64,000 bases of DNA. Origin: Mangrovibacter plantisponsor (lineage in GTDB: Bacteria > Pseudomonadota > Gammaproteobacteria > Enterobacterales > Enterobacteriaceae). The position numbers and the translations under genes are program-made. The stretch spans positions 180,876-244,875 of the forward strand of contig NZ_QGTS01000003.1 of NCBI RefSeq assembly GCF_003182475.1. The letters run 5' to 3'. Each line of letters starts with the position of its first letter. The stretch's first letter is position 1. Shown piece after piece: positions 1 to 9,625 of this stretch. The notes beneath the pieces were generated by a model. That model had not been told where the DNA came from. It ran no database searches and saw only the letters and a list, made by a program, of their open reading frames with translations.

Positions 1-405
1 GAACACCCGACGCAATTAATGCAACACCGCTGTATTCGTTGCCGCTACCATAGTGGAGTTATTTCAGACTGGGAATTTCACAAAGGCGATGAAACAGTGC
101 GGGTTCAGGTAAAAGGCCCCCTGGTCGTCAGCATCGGTGCCGCAGTTGACCTGGCTGTGGATGCAGCGATTAAAGGCGCGGGAATTATTATGCTTTTCGA
201 AGACTGGCTGGCCCCGGCAATCGCCCGTGGCGAACTCAAGCCGGTGCTGGAGCCCTGGTGGCCTGAATTCAGCGGCCCGTGGCTCTATTACCCGGACCGC
301 CGCCTGGTGCCTGCGCCATTGCGGGCCTTTATTGATTTTATTCATGAACTAAATGCGTATGAAAGGGAAAGCGGGAAACATGATACTGGCACACTCAGTG
401 GATAA
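1..405 (+). CDS. LysR-family transcriptional regulator, C-terminal part only (runs off the left edge)
   Basis: The reading frame is open from base 1, so this is the 3' end of a gene that starts outside the window. The roughly 134 visible residues look like the effector-binding half of a LysR regulator: a 'DLAVDAAIKGAGIIMLFEDWLAP' type stretch (position-dependent helix and strand), then 'ELKPVLEPWWPEFSGPWLYYP' and 'APLRAFIDFI', which is the usual LysR ending. The stop overlaps the start of the downstream esterase, so the two may be co-transcribed and this regulator may control that gene. The DNA-binding half and effector cannot be seen. Confidence 0.85.
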   Translation, partial: EHPTQLMQHRCIRCRYHSGVISDWEFHKGDETVRVQVKGPLVVSIGAAVDLAVDAAIKGAGIIMLFEDWLAPAIARGELKPVLEPWWPEFSGPWLYYPDRRLVPAPLRAFIDFIHELNAYERESGKHDTGTLSG

Positions 406-1876
406 TTGTCAGGTTATGACAACCAACGGATTGCTTGAAGGGAAGTGTGAAGCGGGTGCTCGGGTATGGCGTGGTGTTCCTTATGCCAGACCACCTGTTG
501 GGGAATTGCGCTGGCGGGCACCTCAACCACCTTCCGGCTGGCAGGGAATAAAACAGGCATATATATATGGCCCGGCCAGTTGGCAGAGTGAAGAATACTG
601 CCGCGAACTGGGTGGCGGGGACCCGGGTAGTTTTAGTGAAGACTGCCTGTATTTAAATATCTGGGCTCCGGCAACACCGCCCGCGCATCCTTTGCCGGTT
701 ATGGTCTGGCTGCATGGCGGCGGTTTTACCATTGGCGCCGGTGGGCTGCCGCCTTATGAAGGCCACGGTTTAACCCGGCGCGGTGTCATCCTGGTTACCG
801 TGAATTACCGCCTTGGACATCTCGGTTTTTTTGCCCACCCGGCGTTAGACGGGGAAGACCCCCGAGGCCCGTTACACAACTTTGGTTTACTTGACCAAAT
901 TGCGGCACTGAACTGGGTCAGGGAGAACATCGCGGCTTTTGGTGGTGATGCACAGCAGGTAACGTTGTTCGGCGAATCTGCAGGAGCACGAAGTGTGATG
1001 TCACTGATGGCCTCACCCCTTGCCAGCGGGTTATTTCACCGGGCGATAATTCAAAGCGGTTACACGTTACCAGACACTCCACGGCCAGAGGCATTACACA
1101 ATGGTGAACAAGTAGCGGCAGTTCTGGGGTTAAAACACGCCACTACTGAACAGCTGCGAGAATTACCGGGCGATGCCTTCTGGCCTCTGGCCGCACCTTA
1201 TTCACCAGCACCTGTGCCAATAAGTGGTGATATTGTGCTACCCCAACCGGCACTGGACTGCTTTATGGATGGCAGGCAGCATCCGGTACCGGTCATTGTA
1301 GGAAGTAACAGCGATGAAGCCAGCGTGCTCTCTGTGTTTGGCGTGGATGCCGCACAACAAATCCGCCAGATGCGCAAAACTCACCGGGGCGGACTTGCCC
1401 TGATACGCACGCTTTACCCGCATGCTTTACAGGATGATGTGCTCGGGCGCGAGGTTTGCCGTGATATGGCGTTTACCACACTGGGCCTGATTATCAGTGA
1501 TGCACAAAAGAGAGCAGGCCAGGCTTGCTGGCGTTACTGGTTCGATTATGTCAGTGAAGGTGAACGGGACAGCCTGCCTTTTGGCGCGTCGCACGGTAAT
1601 GAAGTTGCTTATGTGTTTGATACGCTGGCAACCATGATAACCACTACTGGGGCAGACCAAAGAGTTGCCGCTATTCTTGCTGATTACTGGGCCGCATTCG
1701 CCAGCCAGAAGAATGGAGAAGCGCATGCTCTTGCCGGGCCGGTCGCCTGGCCGGCACAAGGCGTTTTACAAATTGGCCAGCGGCGGCAGTTTGGTTTTCG
1801 CCATCGTCGCTGGTTTATGCCTTTGCGCCTGCGGTTGTTTAAACGGGTGATGAAACACCATGTAAATCTGGACTAA
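380..1876 (+). CDS. Type B carboxylesterase (para-nitrobenzyl esterase family)
   Basis: An alpha/beta-hydrolase of the cholinesterase-like carboxylesterase family, expected to hydrolyse carboxylic esters. Visible family marks are 'WRGVPYARPPVGELRW' near the N-terminus, 'EDCLYLNIWAP', the oxyanion-hole segment 'WLHGGGF', the nucleophile elbow 'FGESAGA' (catalytic Ser), and a His in 'FGASHGNEV'. Length is about 498 residues, normal for the family. I chose ATG 380, preceded by an AGGGAAAG stretch, over the more upstream ATG 353; ATG 416 is also possible. It overlaps the end of the LysR gene and its own end overlaps the convergent LysR gene by 38 bases. No signal peptide is evident, so it is probably cytoplasmic. 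The natural substrate is unknown. Confidence 0.88.
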   Translation: MILAHSVDNCQVMTTNGLLEGKCEAGARVWRGVPYARPPVGELRWRAPQPPSGWQGIKQAYIYGPASWQSEEYCRELGGGDPGSFSEDCLYLNIWAPATPPAHPLPVMVWLHGGGFTIGAGGLPPYEGHGLTRRGVILVTVNYRLGHLGFFAHPALDGEDPRGPLHNFGLLDQIAALNWVRENIAAFGGDAQQVTLFGESAGARSVMSLMASPLASGLFHRAIIQSGYTLPDTPRPEALHNGEQVAAVLGLKHATTEQLRELPGDAFWPLAAPYSPAPVPISGDIVLPQPALDCFMDGRQHPVPVIVGSNSDEASVLSVFGVDAAQQIRQMRKTHRGGLALIRTLYPHALQDDVLGREVCRDMAFTTLGLIISDAQKRAGQACWRYWFDYVSEGERDSLPFGASHGNEVAYVFDTLATMITTTGADQRVAAILADYWAAFASQKNGEAHALAGPVAWPAQGVLQIGQRRQFGFRHRRWFMPLRLRLFKRVMKHHVNLD

Positions 1877-2720
1877 GTAACGCCTGGCGGAAGTCGTTTA
1901 AATTGCCTGCTTCGCTACCAGGCTTGCGCAACACCAGGCGGTATGCCGCCCCCGTAGGAACTGCCTGTTCAGACAGCCGCACCAGCCGCCCGGCATTAAT
2001 ATCCGCAGCAACAAGGTGTTCATCGGCAATTGCAACACCAAAGCCCTGAATTGCGGCGCTGATAGCCAGATCCATGGTATCGAAGTGCTGGTTTTTACGC
2101 ATTACCGGCCAGGGGCGGGGCTGGCTGTTCCACCACAATAACCAGTCAGTTTTATCCCGGGTGGGGTGTAAAAATGTCAGGCGGGATAAGCTTTCAGGTT
2201 GTGCTGCCAGTTGTTTTGCCAGCACCGGGCTTACTACCGGAGTCAGGCACTCATCAAACAGTAATTCACCACGTTCAGCTTTCCCATATTCAATCGCAGC
2301 GTCGAAGGGTTCGGCATGGAAATTAATGCCGTGATCGGTTGTGGTGGTTAACACCACATCCAGATCCGGGTGGTGGTGTTCAATGGCAAGAAGGTTGGGC
2401 AATAACCAGCGCATAGCGCAGGTTGGCGCTTTAAGGCGTACTGATTGCGGTTTCTGGCGTGCCTGCTCAGCTACTATATGCACTTGCCTGAAGGCCTGTT
2501 CAAGTTCCGGGAGCAGCGCTTTCCCCCGAGGAGTCAGGTGCAAACCCCGGGCGTGGCGTTCAAATAACGCGAAGCCAAACCAGTTTTCCAGTGAGGCAAT
2601 TTTGCGGCTTACTGCGCCCTGAGTCAGGTAAAGCTCTTTCGCTGCATGAGTCAGGTTAAGGTGCCGGGCGGTAACAATAAAGGCTTCAAGCGCATTCAGT
2701 GGCAGGGAATGGCGGGGCAT
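1839..2720 (-). CDS. LysR-family transcriptional regulator (GcvA-like)
   Basis: A full-length LysR regulator of 293 residues. The N-terminus 'LPLNALEAFIVTARHLNLTHAAKELYLTQGAVSRKIASLE' is a typical LysR helix-turn-helix of the GcvA/AmpR type. Start ATG 2720 has GGAG six bases upstream; ATG 2726 would touch that ribosome site and is less likely. It is divergent from the aminotransferase at 2835, and the gap between them holds an ATGCAA-TTT-TTGCAT inverted repeat, so it most likely controls that gene and the downstream binding protein. The effector is unknown; an amino acid or keto acid would fit the neighbours. Confidence 0.85.
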   Translation of the reverse strand: MPRHSLPLNALEAFIVTARHLNLTHAAKELYLTQGAVSRKIASLENWFGFALFERHARGLHLTPRGKALLPELEQAFRQVHIVAEQARQKPQSVRLKAPTCAMRWLLPNLLAIEHHHPDLDVVLTTTTDHGINFHAEPFDAAIEYGKAERGELLFDECLTPVVSPVLAKQLAAQPESLSRLTFLHPTRDKTDWLLWWNSQPRPWPVMRKNQHFDTMDLAISAAIQGFGVAIADEHLVAADINAGRLVRLSEQAVPTGAAYRLVLRKPGSEAGNLNDFRQALLSPDLHGVSSPV

Positions 2721-2734
2721 ACACATCTCCAGCT

Positions 2735-2749
2735 ATGCAATTTTTGCAT
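2735..2749. promoter_or_regulatory. Inverted repeat in the LysR/aminotransferase divergent promoter
   Basis: ATGCAA (2735-2740), three T, TTGCAT (2744-2749) is a perfect 6-3-6 inverted repeat lying 15 bases upstream of the LysR start. A second ATGCAATTC half-like copy lies at 2815-2823, just upstream of the aminotransferase. A full site plus a half site between divergent LysR and target genes is the usual LysR arrangement. That this LysR protein binds here is inference. Confidence 0.5.
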
Positions 2750-2834
2750 GGCTATTATGACAACAATTCGGTTGTGCTTGCAATGCCGTACCGCTTGAAT
2801 AGTTATGCAATTCGTAGCTATCACAGGAGCAGCC

Positions 2835-4004
2835 ATGTCCATGCAATCCCCGGTACAGTGCAAGTCAAAACTGCCGGATGTAGGTACCACCATTTTTACC
2901 GTAATTGGGCAACTTTCATCCCAGCACAATGCTATTAACCTTTCCCAGGGTGCGCCAGGCTTTCCGTGTGACCCGGCACTGGTCGATGGCGTAACAAAAG
3001 CGATGAAGGAAAACCGTAACCAGTACGCTCCAATGACGGGTTTACCTCTTCTCAAACAACTGATTAGTGAAAAAGTCGCACTGGCTTATGGCCAGCATTA
3101 TGATGCCGCAGATGAAGTGCTGGTCACTGCCAGCGCCAGTGAAGGGATCTACTCTGCTATCAGTGGCCTGGTTCACCCGGGCGATGAAGTAATTTACTTT
3201 GAACCCTCCTTCGACAGCTATGCGCCGGTAGTGCGTTTGCAGGGGGCAACACCTGTTGCCGTCAAACTGACTCAGCCTGATTTCCGGATTAACTGGGATG
3301 AAGTGTCGGCCGCGATAAACAGCCGTACCCGCATGATAATTATCAATACTCCGCACAACCCGAGTGGCCAGGTGCTGAGTGAGTCAGATTTGAGCGAACT
3401 GGTTCGTTTGACCCAGGGTACCGATATCATTTTGCTGGCAGATGAAGTGTATGAGCATATCGTTTTTGATGGTGCACGCCACCACGGTATGGCTACCCAC
3501 CCACGCCTGGCAGAGCGCAGTGTCATTATTTCTTCGTTTGGCAAAACGTTCCACGTTACAGGCTGGCGCGTAGGGTACTGTGTTGCGCCAAAAGTATTGA
3601 TGGACGAGATAGTCAAAGTGCACCAGTTCTTAATGTTTGCGGCAGACACCCCAATGCAGTATGCCTTTGCCGACTACATGACGAACCCGGTCACCTGGCA
3701 AAGCCTGGGGCCGTTTTACCAGCGTAAGCGCGATTTACTCCAGTCTTTGCTGGCCGATTCACCCTTCAAATTATTACCGAGTGCCGGGTCATTCTTTATG
3801 CTCGCCAGTTACGGGCATTTTAGTGACGAACCCGACAGCGAGATGGTAAAACGTCTGATTGTGGAGCATGGTGTAGCTGCCATTCCGTTATCTGCGTTTT
3901 ACACCGATGGTACAGACAATAAACTGATTCGCCTCTCTTTTGCGAAAGACGATGCGACATTAAAGGCAGGCGCACAGGCGTTATGCCAGGTTAAGCCACG
4001 TTAA
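2835..4004 (+). CDS. PLP-dependent aminotransferase, methionine aminotransferase (YbdL) type
   Basis: A fold-type I class I/II aminotransferase of 389 residues. It probably moves the amino group between methionine (or an aromatic amino acid) and a 2-oxo acid. Visible motifs include 'INLSQGAPGFPCDPALVD' and 'NQYAPMTGLPLLKQLI' near the N-terminus, 'NTPHNPSGQV', 'LLADEVYEHIVFDG' (Asp and Tyr that hold PLP) and 'SSFGKTFHVTGWRVGY' with the PLP lysine. These resemble E. coli YbdL closely. ATG 2835 is preceded by AGGAG; the longer upstream reading frame lacks a ribosome site. An amino-acid-binding protein follows 12 bases downstream, so the pair is probably one operon under the divergent LysR regulator. 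Confidence 0.85.
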   Translation: MSMQSPVQCKSKLPDVGTTIFTVIGQLSSQHNAINLSQGAPGFPCDPALVDGVTKAMKENRNQYAPMTGLPLLKQLISEKVALAYGQHYDAADEVLVTASASEGIYSAISGLVHPGDEVIYFEPSFDSYAPVVRLQGATPVAVKLTQPDFRINWDEVSAAINSRTRMIIINTPHNPSGQVLSESDLSELVRLTQGTDIILLADEVYEHIVFDGARHHGMATHPRLAERSVIISSFGKTFHVTGWRVGYCVAPKVLMDEIVKVHQFLMFAADTPMQYAFADYMTNPVTWQSLGPFYQRKRDLLQSLLADSPFKLLPSAGSFFMLASYGHFSDEPDSEMVKRLIVEHGVAAIPLSAFYTDGTDNKLIRLSFAKDDATLKAGAQALCQVKPR

Positions 4005-4016
4005 GCAGGGTTATTC

Positions 4017-4796
4017 ATGAAAAAAATCACATCACTGTTATTAGCCGCTGGGTTGTTATCTTCTTTATCTGCTATTGCTGCAGAAAACACGCTGCGTTTT
4101 GGGCTGGAAGCTGAATACCCACCGTTTGAAAGCCGCAATGCTGCAGGCCAGCTGGAAGGGTTTGATATCGACCTGGGCAAAGCTGTTTGCCAAACGGCAA
4201 AACTGAAATGCGAATGGGTGGAAACGTCATTTGATGCCCTGATACCGGGCCTGATGGCAAAAAAATTCGACGCCATTAACTCCGCAATGAATATCACGGA
4301 GCAGCGTGAAAAAAGCATCGACTTCACTCACCCAATTTACCGGATACCAACCCAACTGGTAGGTAAAGAAGGCAGTGGGATGGATGCAACAGTGGCATCT
4401 CTGAAAGGTAAAACCATTGGTGTATTGCAAGGTTCTATCCAGGAAGTTTATGCCAAAGAGCACTGGGAAAAACAGGGTGTAACTGTTGTTTCATATAAAG
4501 ACCAGAACATGGCATGGGCCGATTTACTTAATGGCCGTATTGATGCCTCACTGGTAATGTCTGCGGCAGGCCAGGCCGGGTTCCTGAGCAAGCCTCAGGG
4601 TAAAGGTTTTGGCTTTATCGGCAAGCCGGTCAGTGATGACAAAATTTTGGGGAGTGGGATTGGTTTTGGCCTGCGCAAAGGCGATGCCGAAACGAAAACA
4701 CGCCTGGATGCGGCTATCAGCAAATTACAGGCCGATGGCACCGTCACCACCCTGGCGAAAAAATATTTCCCTGGTATTGACGTGAGTGTGAAATAA
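4017..4796 (+). CDS. Periplasmic amino-acid-binding protein (ArgT/HisJ/GlnH family), orphan
   Basis: A solute-binding protein of ABC amino-acid importers, 259 residues, with a cleavable signal peptide (Lys-rich start, hydrophobic core, 'SAIAAE' cleavage region near residue 22). 'LRFGLEAEYPPFESRNAAGQLEGFDIDLGKAVC' is the classic family N-terminus, and 'AMNITEQREKSIDFTHPIY' the hinge-side motif. It follows the aminotransferase by 12 bases. No permease or ATPase gene is present nearby, so it would have to share a transporter encoded elsewhere or act as a sensor. Ligand unknown; a basic or sulphur amino acid are guesses from family and neighbour. Confidence 0.85.
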   Translation: MKKITSLLLAAGLLSSLSAIAAENTLRFGLEAEYPPFESRNAAGQLEGFDIDLGKAVCQTAKLKCEWVETSFDALIPGLMAKKFDAINSAMNITEQREKSIDFTHPIYRIPTQLVGKEGSGMDATVASLKGKTIGVLQGSIQEVYAKEHWEKQGVTVVSYKDQNMAWADLLNGRIDASLVMSAAGQAGFLSKPQGKGFGFIGKPVSDDKILGSGIGFGLRKGDAETKTRLDAAISKLQADGTVTTLAKKYFPGIDVSVK

Positions 4797-4906
4797 CACC
4801 GTTTTTGCTGCGACCTCAGGGAGACATGTCTGAAAAACAGGCGCTCGTGCGGGTCGCAGCGTTGTGTTGTTGGATTCACAATAAATTTTGTCTAGAGTGT
4901 CATGGC

Positions 4907-4939
4907 AACGGGCTTAAGTGCATAGTGGGAATGCCCGTT
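4907..4939 (+). promoter_or_regulatory. Inverted repeat in the opgD leader/promoter region
   Basis: AACGGGC (4907-4913) is matched by GCCCGTT (4933-4939) upstream of opgD. Another inverted repeat, GCTGCGACC (4807-4815) with GGTCGCAGC (4852-4860), follows the binding-protein stop and could be a weak terminator without a T run. Function of either is inferred only from position. Confidence 0.3.
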
Positions 4940-4982
4940 AACTTAACGCTACTATCCTGACAAAAAGGACGATGAATCCGGC

Positions 4983-6638
4983 ATGAATCGCAGACGTTTT
5001 ATAAAAGCTTCTATGGCGCTGGCTGCTGCCTGTGGCACTCCGGCACTTGCCACTTTCTTCTCGCGCGCTGCGTGGGCACAAGAGTCAGGAATTGCGGATG
5101 GCAGTACCCGCACTTTCGATTTTTCCGTGTTGCAGTCTATGGCCCATGATTTGGCGCAAAAGGCCTGGGGTGGCGCACCTCGTCCGTTGCCGAAAACGCT
5201 GGCCGATTTAACGCCTCAGGCATACAACAGCATTCAGTATGATGCAGCGCATTCTTTGTGGCACAACATTGAAGACCGCCAACTGGATGTACAGTTTTTC
5301 CACGTAGGCATGGGTTTTCGCCGCCGGGTAAGAATGTTCTCTCTCGACCCGGCAACCCACCAGGCCAGGGAAGTGCATTTCCGCCCGGATTTATTCAACT
5401 ACCACGATGCCGGCGTGGATGTCAGCCAACTGGAAGGGCAGCCAGACCTTGGCTTCGCAGGTTTTAAAGTGTTTAAAGCACCTGAACTGGCACGTCGTGA
5501 TGTGGTTTCATTCCTTGGGGCGAGCTATTTCCGTGCAGTAGACAACACCTGGCAATATGGCCTGTCTGCCCGTGGACTGGCAATTGATACCTTTACAGAT
5601 AAACCAGAAGAGTTTCCTGATTTTACGGCATTCTGGTTTGAAACCCCCAAAGCCAGCGACACCACTTTTGTGGTATATGCCTTGCTGGACAGCCCAAGTG
5701 CTACTGGCGCTTACAAATTTACCATTCAGTGCGAAGAAACCCAGGTGATTATGGAAGTCGAAAATCACCTGTATGCACGCCAGGACATCAGGCAACTGGG
5801 GATAGCCCCAATGACCAGTATGTTCAGTTGCGGCACTAATGAACGCAAAATGTGCGACACCATTCACCCACAAATTCATGACTCAGACCGCCTGTCTATG
5901 TGGCGTGGTAATGGTGAGTGGATTTGCCGCCCACTCAATAACCCGCAACGCCTGCAGTTCAACGCATTTATGGACGAAAACCCGAAAGGTTTTGGGTTGT
6001 TACAACTCGACCACCGCTTCGAAAGCTACCAGGATGTAATGGGCTGGTATAACAAACGCCCAAGCCTGTGGGTTGAACCGCGCAATGCCTGGGGGAAAGG
6101 CCATGTTTGCCTGATGGAGATCCCAACAACAGGTGAAACGCTGGATAATATCGTGTGTTTCTGGCAGCCGGAAAAACCGGTCAAAGCAGGTGACACACTG
6201 AACTTCCAGTACCGTTTGTACTGGAGCGGGGAGCCGCCTTATCACACCAATATGGCGCGAGTCTATGCAACCCGCACAGGTATGGGGAGCTTCCCGGAAG
6301 GCTGGGCACCTGGTGAACACTTCCCGGAAAAATGGTCCCGCCGTTTTGCCATCGATTTCGTTGGTGGAGACCTGAAAGATGCTGCGCCTAAAGGCATTGA
6401 GCCAGTTATCACGTTGTCCAGTGGTGAAGCGCGTCAGGTAGAAATCCTGTACGTTGAGCCATTTGATGGCTACCGTATCCTGTTCGACTGGTATCCAAAT
6501 TCTGATTCCGTAGACCCGGTAGAAATGCGCATGTTCCTGCGTTGCCAGGGGAAAGCCATTAGTGAAACCTGGCTTTACCAGTATTTCCCGCCAGCACCAG
6601 ATAAACGCAAATATGTTGATGAACGCCAAATGCGTTAA
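4983..6638 (+). CDS. opgD: Glucans biosynthesis protein D (periplasmic, Tat-exported)
   Basis: OpgD (MdoD/YdcG), 551 residues, the same length as in E. coli. It acts in the periplasm on osmoregulated periplasmic glucans and influences their backbone structure. The N-terminus '[19 protein letters not shown]' is a twin-arginine signal (RRxFIK) ending at 'AWAQE'. The body holds the MdoG/OpgG beta-sandwich features, for example '[15 protein letters not shown]'-like and '[12 protein letters not shown]' segments. It opens the conserved backbone of this window and is a single-gene unit ended by the terminator at 6651-6690. The ribosome site is weak: AGGA lies about 12 bases upstream. Confidence 0.96.
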   Translation: MNRRRFIKASMALAAACGTPALATFFSRAAWAQESGIADGSTRTFDFSVLQSMAHDLAQKAWGGAPRPLPKTLADLTPQAYNSIQYDAAHSLWHNIEDRQLDVQFFHVGMGFRRRVRMFSLDPATHQAREVHFRPDLFNYHDAGVDVSQLEGQPDLGFAGFKVFKAPELARRDVVSFLGASYFRAVDNTWQYGLSARGLAIDTFTDKPEEFPDFTAFWFETPKASDTTFVVYALLDSPSATGAYKFTIQCEETQVIMEVENHLYARQDIRQLGIAPMTSMFSCGTNERKMCDTIHPQIHDSDRLSMWRGNGEWICRPLNNPQRLQFNAFMDENPKGFGLLQLDHRFESYQDVMGWYNKRPSLWVEPRNAWGKGHVCLMEIPTTGETLDNIVCFWQPEKPVKAGDTLNFQYRLYWSGEPPYHTNMARVYATRTGMGSFPEGWAPGEHFPEKWSRRFAIDFVGGDLKDAAPKGIEPVITLSSGEARQVEILYVEPFDGYRILFDWYPNSDSVDPVEMRMFLRCQGKAISETWLYQYFPPAPDKRKYVDERQMR

Positions 6639-6650
6639 TACCGCGGGGTA

Positions 6651-6690
6651 AAAAAAACCGCGCAAGGTTTGCTGCCTGCGCGGTTTTTTT
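6651..6690 (+). terminator. Rho-independent terminator after opgD (bidirectional)
   Basis: CCGCGCA (6658-6664) pairs with TGCGCGG (6677-6683), followed by seven T (6684-6690) and preceded by seven A (6651-6657). The A run makes it work in both directions, serving opgD and the convergent hpxO. Confidence 0.92.
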
Positions 6691-6705
6691 ATAATTAAAG
6701 CAGGG

Positions 6706-7863
6706 TCAGGCCAACGGGCCGCCCATCACGGTATCTTCAATTCCCGCCATAATGCGCTCTCCGGTTTCCGTTTTCAGTTCATCATACCAGGCATGTGTTG
6801 CCTGTTGATCCTTACCGTGTGTCACATCGCATCGTTTACGTGCTTTCAGAACCAGGTCTTTTACCCGCTCATTGCGTTTTTCCTGGTACCGCTGCAGAGC
6901 ATCTTCAATTCCCAGCGAGTTGGTTTGCAGGGCAATTGCGAGCACCACCGCATCTTCCATCGCCGCACAACCGCCCTGGCCAATATCCGGAGTGGTACTG
7001 TGCCCGGCATCACCTAACAGCGCCACCCGGCCACGTACCAGTTGCATAAATGGCTCGATGTCGTGAATTTCTATGCGGTTAGTGGTTTGCGGGTCCAGTG
7101 TATCAATCAGCTTTTGAACTGGCGGGCACCAGCCAGAAAAATAGCGTTTAAGATCGCCCCTGAGAGTATCTCTGTCTTCGTCCAGCCCTTTGGGTAAAGG
7201 GACATCGAAGAAGAAGTAAAAACGGTTACCGGCAACCGGCATGAGGGAAACGCGTTTCCCTTCTGCAACAAAAGTGGTCCACTGGTCTGCCGGAGCAATA
7301 GTTTCATCAATATCAACCAGTCCGTTCCAGTTTACATAACCCGCATAACGGCGTTCCGTCTGGTAACCCAGTACCCAGTTACGGATAACCGAGTGGGTGC
7401 CATCGGCTGCAATCAGCAGGTCACCCGTTGCTTTGTGCCCGTCTTCAAACCAGGCACAAACACCATCTTGCTGTTCTTCTATATGGGTAACCCGTTTACC
7501 GAATTGCACTGCGTCTTTGCCATATTGCTCCAGCAACATGTTTTGTAATTCTGCGCGCGCTACAGGATAGGGCCGCTCACCCACCGCCTGAACCAGCGGC
7601 GACAGACTGAAACGGGTGAGGGTAGTTGCACTGTGCCCGTCATTGTAGGCGAGGTATGCCATATTGCCGCCAAGGGCGGTGATATTTTCATGCAGGCCAA
7701 GATAATTCAGGCATTTTACCCCGTTTGGCCAGATTGAAATTGCTGCACCAACAGGTTTAATTTCTTTTACGGCTTCATACACCTCGGTTTCGATGCCGCA
7801 ACGTTTCAGCGCAATCGCTGCGGATAACCCGCCAATGCCACCACCAATTATGACTGCTTTCAT
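6706..7863 (-). CDS. hpxO: FAD-dependent urate hydroxylase
   Basis: A flavin monooxygenase of 385 residues closely resembling Klebsiella HpxO, which converts urate to 5-hydroxyisourate with NADH and oxygen. Features: N-terminal Rossmann motif '[17 protein letters not shown]', '[24 protein letters not shown]', the second FAD motif '[18 protein letters not shown]', '[14 protein letters not shown]', 'GKRVSLMPV' and '[26 protein letters not shown]'. Start ATG 7863 has AGGAGAC upstream. The usual hpx partners (hydroxyisourate hydrolase, OHCU decarboxylase, allantoinase) are not next to it here. It sits alone between opgD and rimL, with a strong inverted repeat in its promoter. A purine-type transporter and deaminase lie 47 kb away in the same window. 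Confidence 0.9.
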   Translation of the reverse strand: MKAVIIGGGIGGLSAAIALKRCGIETEVYEAVKEIKPVGAAISIWPNGVKCLNYLGLHENITALGGNMAYLAYNDGHSATTLTRFSLSPLVQAVGERPYPVARAELQNMLLEQYGKDAVQFGKRVTHIEEQQDGVCAWFEDGHKATGDLLIAADGTHSVIRNWVLGYQTERRYAGYVNWNGLVDIDETIAPADQWTTFVAEGKRVSLMPVAGNRFYFFFDVPLPKGLDEDRDTLRGDLKRYFSGWCPPVQKLIDTLDPQTTNRIEIHDIEPFMQLVRGRVALLGDAGHSTTPDIGQGGCAAMEDAVVLAIALQTNSLGIEDALQRYQEKRNERVKDLVLKARKRCDVTHGKDQQATHAWYDELKTETGERIMAGIEDTVMGGPLA

Positions 7864-7882
7864 GCTTGTCTCCTGTTCTGTA

Positions 7883-7904
7883 ACAGAAATTTTGCAATTT
7901 CTGT
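7883..7904 (-). promoter_or_regulatory. Perfect inverted repeat upstream of hpxO, probable operator
   Basis: ACAGAAATT (7883-7891) and AATTTCTGT (7896-7904) form a perfect 9-4-9 inverted repeat whose near edge is 20 bases upstream of the hpxO start codon. Position overlapping the expected promoter or leader suggests an operator for a dimeric regulator. The regulator is not encoded next to it. Operator function is inference. Confidence 0.55.
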
Positions 7905-8124
7905 ACCAGGTTCGGTTATCGCATGATTGAAACTTTAGTTACATAGCGCATCAATGGTTTCAACAACATAACTACAATCATGGCAGAGAGTTGCAGGGCC
8001 TGGCATTGCCTGCTTGTGGTGCAATAACAGCAATTGCGCACAATAAAGGGGCAGATAAAGCGCAAGACTTTTCATTAAGAATCCCTTAGTCTTTGAAAAT
8101 AGTGAAAAGAAAAGAGGTATACCT

Positions 8125-8703
8125 GTGAATACGCCCCAATCATGGCAGGATGAAGTGATTTCTGTGGATTCGCATATTCAATTGCATTCAGTTCATGAAC
8201 GCTTTGTTGATCCTCTGTTTGAACTGATTCTGCGTAACAAAGACTGGCTGCAACAAAGTATGAACTGGCCGCAATTTGTCAATGCACGGGAAGATACCGT
8301 GAAAACGGTTCAGGGTAATTATCTGTTGCACCACCGCAATATCACCAAAATGTTTATGATTCTGAGTAAGTCAAAACTGGTTGGTGTGGTGTCTTTTAAC
8401 CTGATAGAACCAACAAATAAAGCTGCCTATATTGGCTACTGGCTGGACGAAGCGGCTCAGGGTAAAGGTATTTTGTCCCGTTCGTTAAACGCAATGATGA
8501 TGAAATATGCCCGTGAAGGGCTGGTACGCCGCTTTGTTATTAAATGCATTGTAACCAACACGGCCAGCAACCAGGTTGCCCGGCGTAATGGTTTCACTCT
8601 TGAAGGCCGGTTGCGTGAAGCAGAATTTCTTAATGGCGAATATCACGACCAGAACATCTACGGGCGGATTATTGATGCCAGCCAGGCGAACAAAGCAGAA
8701 TAA
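8125..8703 (+). CDS. rimL: Ribosomal protein bL12 serine N-acetyltransferase (GNAT)
   Basis: RimL, a GNAT acetyltransferase that acetylates the N-terminal serine of L12 to give L7. It has 192 residues against about 179 in E. coli; the N-terminus is slightly longer. Recognisable segments are 'LQQSMNWPQFVNAREDTVKTVQGN', 'MFMILSKSKLVGVVSFNLIEPTNKAAYIGYWLDEAAQGKGI' (acetyl-CoA site, Q-x-x-G-x-G/A region) and 'RRFVIKCIVTNTASNQVARRNGFTLEGRL'. It starts with GTG at 8125 with AGAGGT upstream. It converges on ydcK with one base between stops, as in the E. coli gene order. E. coli ydcH is not found in the 261-base gap before it. Confidence 0.93.
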   Translation: MNTPQSWQDEVISVDSHIQLHSVHERFVDPLFELILRNKDWLQQSMNWPQFVNAREDTVKTVQGNYLLHHRNITKMFMILSKSKLVGVVSFNLIEPTNKAAYIGYWLDEAAQGKGILSRSLNAMMMKYAREGLVRRFVIKCIVTNTASNQVARRNGFTLEGRLREAEFLNGEYHDQNIYGRIIDASQANKAE

Positions 8704-8704
8704 A

Positions 8705-9625
8705 TTAACACTCAAAAGGCAGGAAAGGGCTGGCGCGGGTGATGCGCTGGTCACCTGTCAGTATTTTTGAGTCGCGCAATAAAACGGTTTCGTTATCCCA
8801 GGTTTCAATACAGGCGTTATCCCGGAGTTCTGTGGCATTCTCCAGGCGAACATTTCCCGCAATACGCCCGTGCCCCCGAACGGTGACATGGTCGCATAAT
8901 ACTACCGGGCCGCCGTGCAGGTTTGCGTAATCAAGCAGAGCCACACAGCCGGACAGAACACAGTTGCCTTCAACCACCGCATAATCAGCAACCCGCGCAC
9001 GCCCGCGCAAAACAGGGATAGCATCTGGATCCTGCCCGGCAACAATACGGGCATGGTCACTCACACTGGTATTGTCACACAGCCAGACATTACAGTTATC
9101 GTTCCCCTGAATAATGGCATACCCACTGACACAAGCCCGGTGTTCAAGAAAACCAAAATCAATATATGCATGCCCGCAGACACACACCTGGTGAGCCAGT
9201 AAACTCCGCCTGATATGCGCATTGCCGCTGACAGTAAGGATTTGGTCAGGGTCTGCGGTAAATCCCAAACAGGCTATGATGCGGGTGTCGTACAGTTGCG
9301 CTTCCCCGCTAATAAGCGCCGGGCCATCTATCTGGCAATCTTTTACCCGCGCGCTTGCTGTCACATTCAGCTTACCCGTTAACCGGCTGAGGCCAAGAAT
9401 TTGCGCATCACCACTCACTTGTGCACCACCAAAGACTTCAACTTGTTCTTCAAGCCAGGCGCTACCTTGCTGACTCAGGTTGTCTGGCCCTTCTACCCAG
9501 CCGCCCAACTGGCCTGCGCATACCGAACCAAAGTGCGCCAATGCACGTATCTGAAACAGGGTGATGCTTTCTCCCTGTGGCGAAATAAGCGTGCGGGATT
9601 GGTCGCTCAACTGGTATTTTTTCAT
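8705..9625 (-). CDS. ydcK: YdcK, bactofilin/left-handed beta-helix-like protein
   Basis: YdcK homologue of 306 residues made of many short repeats such as '[12 protein letters not shown]', '[20 protein letters not shown]', '[15 protein letters not shown]' and '[13 protein letters not shown]'. Such G-x-A/V hexad-like repeats predict a left-handed parallel beta-helix as in hexapeptide acyltransferases, although no catalytic site is evident. Function is not known. Two ATG codons compete: GGAG touches ATG 9631 but is six bases from ATG 9625, so 9625 ('MKKYQLSDQ') is taken as the start. It is divergent from tehB. Confidence 0.9.
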   Translation of the reverse strand: MKKYQLSDQSRTLISPQGESITLFQIRALAHFGSVCAGQLGGWVEGPDNLSQQGSAWLEEQVEVFGGAQVSGDAQILGLSRLTGKLNVTASARVKDCQIDGPALISGEAQLYDTRIIACLGFTADPDQILTVSGNAHIRRSLLAHQVCVCGHAYIDFGFLEHRACVSGYAIIQGNDNCNVWLCDNTSVSDHARIVAGQDPDAIPVLRGRARVADYAVVEGNCVLSGCVALLDYANLHGGPVVLCDHVTVRGHGRIAGNVRLENATELRDNACIETWDNETVLLRDSKILTGDQRITRASPFLPFEC

